From Mycoplasmataceae bacterium (lineage in GTDB: Bacteria; Bacillota_I; Bacilli_A; Mycoplasmatales; Mycoplasmoidaceae): a stretch of DNA of 60,574 nucleotides. The DNA lies in NCBI GenBank assembly GCA_031255095.1, contig JAIRTE010000020.1, positions 1-60,574 on the forward strand, given 5' to 3'. Shown here piece after piece: positions 12,782-21,161 of the stretch. A program made the translations under genes and the position numbers. The notes under the pieces are model-generated. The model ran no database searches. It was not told the DNA's origin and was given only the letters and a program-made list of their open reading frames with translations. How positions within the stretch are numbered: position 1 is the first letter of the stretch; each line of letters opens with the position of its first letter.

Positions 12782-12817
12782 TTTATATTTCATTTTTAGC
12801 ATTTTTTTTTTTTTTTT
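12782..12817 (-). promoter_or_regulatory. Promoter with 16-base poly-A tract
   Basis: On the minus strand, 16 consecutive A (12817-12802) precede by 14 bp a TATAAA box (12787-12782), which ends 8 bases before the lipoprotein ATG. The tract therefore fills the -35/spacer region, where a change of one or two bases would alter promoter strength. It is the longest homopolymer I see in the window. Confidence 0.6.
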
Positions 12818-12947
12818 GTTACCTTTAGGTAAAAATCTGCATTTTGGTGCTAAAAAATACACATATTAGTCCCAAATGTATGTAAAAAGGATAAAAATGA
12901 GTATTGCGATTTAGGGGCACCATACGCTTTGTTTGGATAAAGAAATT

Positions 12948-13313
12948 TTATTCATTATCTTTTTTCGTTTTATTTCTTTTAAAAATAATTAAAAGGAAAG
13001 CAAATATAAGAAAACATGAACCTAACACATATATTGGTATTGTATTTGTGATTAATGTATTTGGTTGAGTGGTTTGCAAAATTGTCAAATATAAATGTAT
13101 TGTTGCTTCTTTTTGAATATTGTAATCTTGTAATGTTTTTTCATTCAATAAATCTTTTCCAGCAAATACTAATTTTATTTGGTCGATTGAATAATTTTCA
13201 TGTAATTCTGTGTTGTAATACTCAGAAATCATTTGTTTCACATAAAGAATAGTTCAATCATTTTCAACAGAAAGTGTTATATATGTTTCATTTATCTTAA
13301 TAAAAACATCCAT
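12948..13313 (-). CDS. Ubiquitin-like protein with C-terminal transmembrane anchor
   Basis: The 121-residue protein aligns by eye with eukaryotic ubiquitin over residues 1-79, with roughly 30 identical positions. Landmarks are the start M-x-V-F-I-K, [21 protein letters not shown] and the run [14 protein letters not shown]. Equivalents of Lys6, Lys27, Lys48 (K53) and Lys63 (K68), and of the Ile44/His68 patch (V49, H73), are present. About seven residues are inserted between helix 1 and the DQ turn. The terminal Arg-Gly-Gly is absent; instead a spacer leads to one hydrophobic helix (residues ~92-111) and a basic tail ([10 protein letters not shown]). It cannot be conjugated in the usual way. 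The basic tail favours a cytosolic C-terminus and an outward ubiquitin fold; a tail-anchored, inward fold is the alternative. One TGA is Trp20. It lies divergently beside lon. Confidence 0.88.
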
Positions 13314-13430
13314 TACAAAATTAAATGTATATAACAAAACATAAAAATGAAGTTGCCATTATTATATTTTTCTCTCCATTTTAAGTATTTAAAAATTCTT
13401 TTTATAGTATACTATAAATAAAAAAATTTA

Positions 13431-13457
13431 TTAGCAGTCTTAATATTTGTCTGCTAA
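13431..13457 (+). promoter_or_regulatory. CIRCE-like HrcA operator of lon
   Basis: TTAGCAGTC, nine bases, then GTCTGCTAA: the CIRCE layout (9-N9-9) with 8 of 9 base pairs matching between arms. Both arms differ from the consensus TTAGCACTC/GAGTGCTAA at the inner positions. It lies 5 bp upstream of the lon -10 box. CIRCE in front of lon is known in other mycoplasmas and implies HrcA-controlled heat-shock expression. Confidence 0.75.
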
Positions 13458-13462
13458 ACATG

Positions 13463-13468
13463 TATAAT
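13463..13468 (+). promoter_or_regulatory. -10 box of lon
   Basis: TATAAT ends 6 bases before the ATG at 13475, so the transcript would begin at the start codon. This argues for the start at 13475 rather than the in-frame ATG at 13460, which would lie upstream of the -10 box. Confidence 0.65.
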
Positions 13469-13474
13469 AACAAT

Positions 13475-15820
13475 ATGCCAAGAACTCCAACTAAGAAAAT
13501 TACTGATGTTAAAGATGAAAATGCATTACCATTGATAGTTACACGTGGAATTATTTCATTTCCAGCATGTAAATTAGTTTTGGACATTGGTCGTCCTAAG
13601 ACTATTAAAGCGATAGATATGGCAATGCAAAATAACAATAACCAAATTATCGTTACTTCGCAAATCAATCCTTCAATTGATTCGCCTAAACCAAGTGATA
13701 TGTACCAATTTGGTACAGTATGTACCATTGTTAATAAGAAAGAAGCCTCTGATGGTGGTTATACAATTACTGTTAAAGGTGTTTCAAGAGCTAAATTAAC
13801 TAAAATTTATGATGGTGATATTTTCTCTGCATCCTATACGATAGTGCAATCTAATGTTAAAGATGCAGAGAAAATTGCCAACAGTTATGGAATTTTATCT
13901 AACTATGTTAATTCAAACTCATTATCAGTTAATAAAGAAGAACTAAATTTGTTAAAAAAATTATTAGCCTCTGGTAATGATCCAGTAGTAGTTTCAGATA
14001 TTATTGCCAATGCAATGCCAATTGATTTCTATGAGAAACAGGATTTTTTAGAAGAATTAAATGTTGCTAAAAGATTGGAAACATTAGTTGTTAAATGTAT
14101 TCCTGATAGTGAAAAAAATAAAATTGATTCTGCTGTTAGCAAAAAAGTTAGTGATGTTTTGGCTAAACAACAAAAAGAATTTTATTTACGTGAAAAAATG
14201 CGTGCTGTTAAAGATGAATTAGCAACTGTGAACACCAAAGAAAATGAATCAAAAGCATTTTCACAAAGAGTTCAAAATGAACCATATCCTGAATATATTA
14301 AAGAAGCAGTTTTACGTGAAATTGATAAATTGGATGCTTCACATATTCAAGAAGCTGCAATTATTAAATCTCAAATTGAATGATTATTAAACTTGCCATA
14401 CTGACAAGCAACTGTTGATAATGCTGATATTGTTGACGTTGAAAAAAAATTAAATGAATCACATTATGGGTTGGAAAAAGTTAAAAAACGTATTTTGGAA
14501 TATTTAGCACTTAAAATTAGAAATCCAAAAGCCAAAGCACCAATTTTGTGTTTAGCTGGTGCTCCAGGTGTTGGTAAAACATCTTTAGCTAAATCAATTG
14601 CTAATGCTTTAGGCAAAGTATACATTAAAATGTCTTTAGGTGGTATGCATGACGAATCTGAAATTAGGGGACATAGAAAAACATATTTAGGATCAATGCC
14701 AGGTAGAATTATTAAATGTATGAGACAAGCTAAAGTTAACAACCCTTTGTTTTTATTAGATGAAATTGATAAATTAGGTGTAGATTCTGGTAATAAAGGT
14801 GATCCTTCAAGTGCTTTATTAGAAGTTTTGGATCCAGAACAAAACTCAGAATTTGTTGATAACTTTATTGAAGAAAAATACGATTTGAGTAATGTAATGT
14901 TTGTTGCTACAGCAAACTATATTGACAGAATTCCATCTGCATTGTTAGATCGTTTAGAATTAATTGAGCTTTCTTCTTATACTGAAAGAGAAAAACTTGA
15001 AATTGCTAAAAACTATTTAGTTAAAAGAGCTAAAGATGAGTGTTTAATTAAAGATGAATTAGAATTCGATGATGCATCTTTATTATTTATAATTAGACAT
15101 TACACTAGAGAATCAGGTGTGAGAGAATTAACTCGTATTATTCAAACAGTATGCAGAAAATTTATTGTTAACTTAGCACACGATAAAACTTTAAAAGTTA
15201 AAGCTGATGAAAAATTAATTGTTGAATATTTAGGTAAAGTACTTTATGACTATACTTCTAAAGAAGATGGAGTTATTTCAGGAATTGTTAATGGTATGGC
15301 TTATACTTCTGCAGGTGGAGATTTATTAAAAATTGAAGCAACTGTGTTCCCTGGTAAAGGTAATATCATCATTACAGGTAATTTGAAAGAAACAATGAAA
15401 GAATCAGCACAGGTTGCTTTAGGTTTTGTTAGATCAAATGCTGCTGCATTTGGAATCAAAGACTTTGATTTTGCTAACAAAGATATTCACATTCATGCTC
15501 CTGCTGGTGGTATTCCAAAAGATGGTCCTAGTGCTGGTGTTACATTAACAACTGCTATTATTAGTTCTATTAGAAATGTTGTTATTCCTAATAACATTTC
15601 AATGACTGGTGAAATTACTTTAAGAGGTAAAGTGGGTATTGTTGGCGGAATTAAAGAAAAAGTAATTTCAGCATTTAGAGGTGGAGTTAATGAAATATTT
15701 TTACCAAAAGATGATGAAAGATATTTAGAAGATGTTCCAGCGGAAATTAAAGATCACATTACTTTCCATTTAATTGATAAATATACAGATATTTATGATA
15801 GTGTTTTTAAGAAAAAATAA
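13475..15820 (+). CDS. lon: ATP-dependent protease Lon
   Basis: This 781-residue LonA protein has an N-terminal LAN domain (LPLIVTRGIISFPACKL), a helical linker, an AAA+ module (Walker A GAPGVGKTS, Walker B LFLLDEIDKLG) and a C-terminal protease domain. That domain has the catalytic Ser in PKDGPSAGVT and Lys in GKVGIVGGIKEK. It degrades misfolded and regulatory proteins in the cytoplasm. Conserved Trp residues between linker and AAA+ (WLLNLPYW) are TGA-coded. I chose ATG 13475 because TATAAT ends 6 bases upstream; the CIRCE-like operator indicates heat induction. The gene is complete. Its divergent neighbour is the ubiquitin-like gene; a functional link is speculation. Confidence 0.97.
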
Positions 15821-15900
15821 TTTTTATAAGTTTGTTTGTGCACTTTATTAATTAGTAGTGCTAATACACAGTTTTTGTATCTAATACAGAAATAGTATAA

Positions 15901-15972
15901 AACTTTCAAAAGGTAGGAAATTGTCAAAAGGTAGGAAACTTTCAAAAGGTAGGAAATTGTCAAAAAGTAGAA
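15901..15972 (+). repeat. Tandem repeat, four units of 18 bp
   Basis: Units of the form AA(C/T)T(T/G)TCAAAAGGTAGGA follow head to tail. The first six bases alternate (AACTTT, AATTGT), giving a 36-bp higher-order period; the fourth unit has diverged. Read in one frame this would be NFQKVG/NCQKVG, but that frame begins right after a stop and has no start codon. It lies in the 324-bp gap between lon and the DUF4143 ATPase. Confidence 0.85.
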
Positions 15973-15977
15973 TTATT

Positions 15978-16069
15978 CATGTATGTTTTATAATGTTTCT
16001 CATGTATGTTTTATAAGACTTTTGATGTATATTTTATAATGTTTTCCATGTATGTTTTATAAACATTTT
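15978..16069 (+). repeat. Tandem repeat, four units of 23 bp
   Basis: Copies start at 15978, 16001, 16024 and 16047, each with the core ATGTATGTTTTATAA (one base changed in the third). The strict 23-bp spacing, about two helical turns, puts every core on the same DNA face, as in protein-binding arrays. They end about 65 bp before the -10 box of the DUF4143 gene. Confidence 0.85.
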
Positions 16070-16132
16070 ATTAATATGGTTTGTTTTTTAGCAATATTTA
16101 CATAAAAATACAATCTATAATGATTTTTAGCA

Positions 16133-16138
16133 TATAAT
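16133..16138 (+). promoter_or_regulatory. -10 box of DUF4143 ATPase
   Basis: TATAAT ends 6 bases before ATG 16145, the spacing seen in front of many genes here. It marks 16145 as the intended start even though that frame stops after seven codons. Confidence 0.55.
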
Positions 16139-16144
16139 TTACGC

Positions 16145-17330
16145 ATGATTACAAGACATATATATTAATGAATTAAAAGAATATGTTAATAAACCATTAA
16201 TTAAAGTAATTAGTGGTATTAGAAAATGTGGTAAATCAACATTAATGCAACAATTCATTGATGTATTAAAAAGTGAGAATAAAAATACTAATATTTTATT
16301 TATTGATTTAAATGATTTTGAAACTTTAGCAAAAATAAACACTGATTTAAAACTTAATGAATTCCTATCAAACAGTTATAAACCAAACAACATGAATTAT
16401 TTTTTTATTGATGAAATACAAGAAATAAAAAATTTTCAAATTGTCATTAACAGTTGAATAAACAAAAAGAACATTGATATTTACATTTCTGGTTCCAATG
16501 CAAAATTATTATCTAGTGAAATTTCAACTTTATTAACTGGTAAAAATATTGTAATCAAAGTATATCCATTAGTATTTTCAGAAATATATGACCAAAATAA
16601 TTTAAATATTAAAGAGCAATTCAATAATTTTTTTAAATTTGGAGGTATGCCAGGCACCTTATTATTTAATAATGAAAAAAATATTTATGAATATTTAAAC
16701 ATGATTTATAGTGATATTGTGCAAAAAGATATTATGATTAGAAATCAAATTGCTGATATTAAAGAATTAAATAATATATATCATTTTATATTTGATAATT
16801 TAGGAAACGAATTAAGTTATGTAAACATTTACAAAGAACTTAAAAAAAATGGTTCGAAACTTTCTCAAATGACTATTATTAAATATATAGATTTATTATG
16901 CCAATCATACTTAATACAGAGGATTAATAAATATGATTTATCTGGTTTAAAAATTTTAGATAATTTATGCAAATATTATCCAACTGACATTGGAATGAAA
17001 AATGCAATATTCAAAAATTTTTTGCACAATAGAGGCAAATTGTTAGAAAATATTGTATTAAATGAATTAAAATATCGAAACTATGAAGTGTATATTGGTA
17101 CTAGTAGAAACATTAACGAAATAGATTTTGTAGCTAAAAATAATGAAGAAACAATATATATTCAAGTAACAGAATATATATCTGATCTTAATTACAATCG
17201 AGAAATTTATCCATTTCTTAAAATCAAAGATTCGAATCCAAAAATTGTTCTTTCTTTAGAAGAAAATGAATTTAAAAATGAACAAGGTATACAATTTAAA
17301 AACATCATAAATTGATTGTTAAACAAATAA
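16145..17330 (+). CDS. AAA ATPase with DUF4143 domain, 5' frameshift
   Basis: This ~395-residue ATPase has Walker A SGIRKCGKST, Walker B YFFIDEIQEI, sensor YISGSNAKLL and the FGGMPG turn, then the DUF4143 half ending in a nuclease-like EIDFVAKNNEETIYIQV. Its paralog is at 53384. The promoter predicts ATG 16145, but that frame reads MITRHIY and hits TAA at 16166-16168. The rest of the protein (DIYINELKEY onward) is one frame over and open, with no ATG before 16245, which would remove the Walker A motif. Two extra bases in the ATATATAT run (16158-16165) would give MITRHIYINELKEY, a typical start. So the gene is either switched off by slippage, recently broken, or started at a rare codon. Function of the family is poorly known. 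Confidence 0.7.
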
Positions 17331-17349
17331 TTAATATTACAGAGTAATA

Positions 17350-17751
17350 TTACATTTCATCATTCAAAATTCTTTCTTTAATTTCTTCATCATTTGAAGT
17401 GTATTCGTCATTTGGAATATTGTTGCTTGGAGCATTGTGATTAGCATTTTTCTTAATAATTGCTTCAACATTATCAACAATTACTTCAAAAGTATTTACT
17501 TTATTACCTTCTTTGTTAGTGTATGAATTTTGAACAATTTTACCTGCAACAATTAAATAATCACCTTGTGCATAGTTTTTTAATACTTTTTCAGCACCTT
17601 TTTTCCAAATTTTGCAATCAAAAAAACTTGCTTTGTTTTCTTTACCATTTCATTCATCAACTGCAATAGTAAATCTTGCACCAATATTTTCACCACTACC
17701 AAATTCCATAGGGTTTTTTGTCATTCTTCCACTAATTACTAATTTATTCAT
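17350..17751 (-). CDS. ssb: Single-stranded DNA-binding protein
   Basis: This 133-residue OB-fold protein begins MNKLVISGRMTKNP and has FTIAVDEWNGK, FFDCKIWKKGAEKVLKNYAQ and GDYLIVAGKIVQNSY, the SSB core that coats single-stranded DNA in replication and repair. Trp in DEW is TGA-coded. The C-terminus is acidic (DDEEIKERILNDEM) but lacks the usual DDDIPF tip used to recruit partners. It starts 6 bp after rpsF and forms an operon with it; rpsR, usually third in this cluster, is not here. Confidence 0.95.
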
Positions 17752-17757
17752 ATATTA

Positions 17758-18378
17758 TTACTTCTTTGAAGAAGCTCTTTTTTTCTTAACAACTGTTTCA
17801 ATTTGTTCATCACTAACAACAACATCATCAGTGAAATTTGTTTCAAAACTTTCTACATCACTATCTGTATTAGCACTTGATTTAATATCTTCAATTGATA
17901 CCATACCAGTTTTTGCATTTAAGAAAGCTTCTCTATTCTTAGCATATTTAGCTTGAATAACTTCTGCAGTTTTTGCTTTTTTAGGATTTTTTGTTTGAGC
18001 AGCTCCATATTGATTATCAAAGTTACTAAACATTACACGCAATACACTATTATTTAAATACGCAATACGTTTTAATTCTTTTAAAGATTCAATTTTAGTT
18101 TTGTCAGCATCTTCAATTTCAAAAGAATAAATAATATGTACACCATTTTTTTCATGTTTAATTTCATATGCTAAAGGAACTGCCATTGCTTCTGCAACAA
18201 CACCAAATGTTTTTTCACGTAAACCAGCAACACTATTTAAACCATAATATATAGTTTTAACATTATTAAATGTTTTAATAATTTCTAATTCTTTATTTAA
18301 TTCTTGTTGAATATTTGTAAGTGCAGATTCTTTTACGATGAAATGTGCTTCGTAAAATCTATTTTTTTTCTCACTCAT
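17758..18378 (-). CDS. rpsF: 30S ribosomal protein S6 with long C-terminal extension
   Basis: The first ~110 residues are S6: RFYEAHFIVKESAL, then LREKTFGVVAEAMAVPLAYEI, HIIYSFEIED and YLNNSVLRVMF. S6 binds the central domain of 16S rRNA. The protein is 206 residues against ~95-140 in most bacteria; the extra part is charged and disordered-looking, ending in KKKRASSKK. Long S6 tails are known in mycoplasmas. A TATAAT on the minus strand (18392-18387) ends 8 bases before the ATG. The ssb gene follows. Confidence 0.95.
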   Translation of the reverse strand: MSEKKNRFYEAHFIVKESALTNIQQELNKELEIIKTFNNVKTIYYGLNSVAGLREKTFGVVAEAMAVPLAYEIKHEKNGVHIIYSFEIEDADKTKIESLKELKRIAYLNNSVLRVMFSNFDNQYGAAQTKNPKKAKTAEVIQAKYAKNREAFLNAKTGMVSIEDIKSSANTDSDVESFETNFTDDVVVSDEQIETVVKKKRASSKK

Positions 18379-18386
18379 ATATAAAT

Positions 18387-18428
18387 ATTATAGTTTTTTT
18401 TTCGAAATTAAAATTTTTTGTATATAAT
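18387..18428. promoter_or_regulatory. Divergent rpsF / rpoA promoters
   Basis: Minus-strand TATAAT (18392-18387) serves rpsF and plus-strand TATAAT (18423-18428) serves rpoA. They end 8 and 6 bases before their ATGs, so both messages should be leaderless or nearly so. Confidence 0.65.
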
Positions 18429-18434
18429 AAACAT

Positions 18435-19424
18435 ATGTTAAATTTTCGAAAATTATCTTTTAACACAAATACAACTAATATTACAAGCCAACATGCTGTA
18501 ATCAAAGTTTCTAACTTAGAAGCTGGTTTTGGTATCACTTTAGGTAACTCTTTACGTAGAACAATGTTATTATCTACTCCAGGTGTTGCTTTATTTGCAG
18601 TTAAAATTACTGATGTTAACCATGAATATCAAGCAATTAAAGGTATTGAAGAAGATGCAATGCAATTAATTTCTAATTTAAAAAACCTTGTTATTAAAAT
18701 TAACAACAGTGTTTATTCAGCTGAAGATTTAGAAAGTGCTAAAATTGAATCATGACCAGTTATGACTTTAGCTTTAAGAAATCCAGGCGAAGTTACTGCT
18801 AAAGATATTAAATTACCTCAAGGTTTTGAAATTGTTAATAAAGATTTATATATTTGTACAGTTTCAACTAGTGTTAAAATTGATGTTGATTTATATGCTA
18901 CAATTGGTCATGGTTTTAGAAGCTTTACAGTAAATGCTAAGAATATTGATTCATTAAGTTTAATTGCTGTTGATTCAAATTTTTCACCAATTGTTAACTT
19001 TAGCTATAAAGTTGAAGAAGAAAAAAATGATTTAAATAGTATTTCAGATAGTTTAATTCTTGATATTACAACTAATGGTAGTGTAACACCAGTAGATGCA
19101 TTAGTAATGGCATCTAAGATTATGACTTCACATTTTGAAGAATTATCTAATGTTAGTGATAAAATCCAAGAAATTAGAGTATTTGAACAAAAAGAAGAAA
19201 TTAAAAAACAAAAACACCTTGTTACAACTATTGATGATTTGAACTTATCATTTAGATCAGTTAACTCTTTAAAGAAAGCTGCAATTTATACTTTAAGTGA
19301 TTTAACTAACTTAACTCGTAATGATTTAAATAATGTTAATAACTTAGGTAAAAAATCAATTAAAGAAATTACTAATAAATTAAAAGAATTAAAATTACAA
19401 TTAAAACACGAATCAGAATCATAA
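18435..19424 (+). CDS. rpoA: DNA-directed RNA polymerase subunit alpha
   Basis: This 329-residue alpha subunit has the N-terminal assembly domain (GFGITLGNSLRRTMLLSTPG, a hallmark) and the C-terminal domain (DLNLSFRSVNSLKKAAI, then LGKKSIKEI) that contacts promoter DNA and activators. The ATG at 18435 is chosen because TATAAT ends 6 bases before it; longer open sequence upstream lies outside the transcript. A TGA at 18753 is Trp. infC follows after 10 bp. The usual ribosomal-operon neighbours (rpsM, rpsK, rplQ) are absent, so the cluster has been rearranged. Confidence 0.97.
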
Positions 19425-19434
19425 TTTACACATA

Positions 19435-19968
19435 GTGTCTTTTGATATCAATTACTTAATTAATGAAGAAATTACTGAACGTTCATTGTTAGTTATTAAT
19501 AGTGAAGGGGTCAACATTGGTGTTAAAACAATAGATGATGCATTAAAAATTGCTAATGAAGAAAGATTAGATTTAGTTTTATTCAAACCATCTAATGGTT
19601 CTACTCCTGCAATAGCTAAAATATTAGATTACAATAAATTTATTTTTGAACAAAAGAAGAAAGAAAAAGATGCTAAGAATGCAGTTTCAGCATCTAAAAT
19701 GAAAGAATTAATTATTAAACCACAAATATCTGATCATGATATTGAATGACAAGCACAAAAACTTTTACAATGAATTAATGCTGGTAATCAAGTTAAATTA
19801 AAGATTAAAACATTTGGTAGAGTAGGTTTTAAACAAGAATTAATTGAAGATGCTTATAACAAATTTGTCAAAATTCTATCAGTTTCTGCAAAAGTACAAA
19901 TTCCATTAAAAAAGCTTTCGCCTGTTCTATATGAAGCTATTTTTGTTAAAAATAATAAAAATAAATAA
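19435..19968 (+). CDS. infC: Translation initiation factor IF-3
   Basis: The 177-residue IF-3 has the N-domain (LINEEITERSLLVINSEGVN), the linker (KILDYNKFIFEQKKKEK) and the C-domain (LIIKPQISDHDIEWQAQK, then KIKTFGR). It keeps the 30S subunit free and checks the initiator codon. The start is GTG at 19435, 10 bp after rpoA; rare start codons are common for infC, which in other bacteria allows self-regulation. The rpmI-rplT genes that normally follow are missing; a lipoprotein gene with its own promoter comes next. Confidence 0.95.
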
Positions 19969-20022
19969 AATTTAATGGTAAAATATTTACAGACGCTAAG
20001 AATAGCAATATAAAAAAATAGT

Positions 20023-20895
20023 ATGAAAATAGGTTTAAAATTATTCGTAAGTTTGTTGTCATTAGGAACAATTTTGACATTTGTTCCATCTATTTTAACT
20101 TCTTGTGGAAACAAAGAAGAAGACAAACCTCAAGGTTTTTTTGAATCAGATGCACACATTATGACACATGATAATATTGGCATCTGTAAACAATTAATAG
20201 AAAATTTTTTGAAAAATCAGAATAATATTATTAACCCAATGGTTAATGATATTAATCTTGAAGGAGAAAATGTTGATTTCATCAAAGGATCAAAAGTCAC
20301 TCAAGAAGAACCTCTGATCACATATGCTAATTGTTTAACTACACAAACCCAAAAGGCTAAAGATTTAATTTATAATGGTAATTTTTTAAAATTAATGAGA
20401 AATTCTTTATTGCAATCATTAATAACATATTACACATCTGATATTATTACTAATGTTGTAGTAGGAGAAGAATATCATGCTGATCAAACAAAAATCAAGT
20501 CTCTTACATTATCATTAAATCTTACAAATGAAAAATTAAATGTTAGGTATGCTTATGAATTTTGAGATACAGATTATGATTTTGTTAATAATAAAAATTT
20601 TTACACTGGTAATTTTATACCTAAAAGTATTGAATATACATTTTTGTATACACAAAGTAACATTACTTGTATTGCTAAGGATGATTCTTTACCTGAGGGA
20701 AAAAGGACTATTTGACAAATATCACCTACTGATACATACACTATTTGTAATTCTACAAAATATGGTGAAAAAAATATTTTTTGAATTGAAAAACGCAATG
20801 AAGGAAGTGATCCTAATTATTTATCTGTAGAGAGTGGAATTCCACTATCATTCTATGATTGAGCGTCAATTAAAGAATTATTTTCAACAACTTAG
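20023..20895 (+). CDS. Putative lipoprotein
   Basis: This 290-residue protein begins MKIGLKLF, a hydrophobic stretch and lipobox SILTSC, giving a lipidated surface protein. The mature chain is Asn/Tyr/Thr-rich and contains several TGA-coded Trp; the family is not recognised. The signal peptide closely matches that of the lipoprotein at 12030-12773. TATAAA at 20009-20014 ends 8 bases before the ATG, so it is transcribed independently of rpoA-infC. No homopolymer tract is present at this promoter, unlike its relative. Confidence 0.8.
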
Positions 20896-20904
20896 GCAGA
20901 ATAA

Positions 20905-21126
20905 CTACAATTCTTTAATACCTGAATTTAGAAATTCCATTAAATTAATTGTTTCAATACCATTTAAATCATGTTTTGAAACAACATTTTTAGCAATTAC
21001 AATTTTTCTTCCATTTGCTTTAATTTTTAATAAATTGCCTATTTCTTTATCTGTATTATTTTCTTTTAATTCCTCACATACTTGAATAAAATAAACTTGA
21101 TTATTTAATGTTAACCTGATATTTAT
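20905..21126 (-). pseudogene. Remnant of a DUF4143 ATPase (C-terminus only)
   Basis: A minus-strand open stretch of 74 codons without a start ends at TAG. It reads NQVYFIQVCEELKE and ends INLMEFLNSGIKEL. The intact ATPase at 53384-54610 ends in the same way (LYIQVCENLADVEQ, then ...IKEVVDFLLE). Everything upstream, including the ATPase module, is gone. The remnant lies tail to tail with the 20023 lipoprotein. This adds a third, dead copy of the family within the window. Confidence 0.7.
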
Positions 21127-21159
21127 TTAAAAAAGAAAGAAAAATAAGGTTAACCTGAT
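21110..21159. repeat. Direct repeat GTTAACCTGAT
   Basis: The 11-bp sequence occurs at 21110-21120 and 21149-21159, at the point where the DUF4143 remnant is cut off. Such a short direct repeat is what recombinational deletion or target duplication would leave. Confidence 0.45.
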
Positions 21160-21161
21160 TT

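Noticed and set aside
13460-13474. In-frame ATG at 13460 as the start of lon
   Set aside because: It lies upstream of the TATAAT at 13463-13468, which ends 6 bases before ATG 13475, so it would not be in the transcript.
15856-15864. Third CIRCE element after lon (TAGTGCTAA)
   Set aside because: Only the right half is present; no matching left arm lies nine bases upstream.
15901-16013. Small gene encoding NFQKVG/NCQKVG repeats
   Set aside because: The frame begins directly after a stop codon, has no start codon and no promoter.
15901-16069. CRISPR array
   Set aside because: Units of 18 and 23 bp follow head to tail without unique spacers, and no cas gene is present.
18345-18434. Longer N-terminus for rpoA
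   Set aside because: The extra residues are hydrophobic and unlike RpoA, overlap rpsF, and lie upstream of the rpoA -10 box; ATG 18435 gives a normal start.
20834-21085. Plus-strand 83-codon frame after the 20023 lipoprotein
   Set aside because: It is in a different frame from the lipoprotein, overlaps its end, and is the shadow of the minus-strand DUF4143 remnant.
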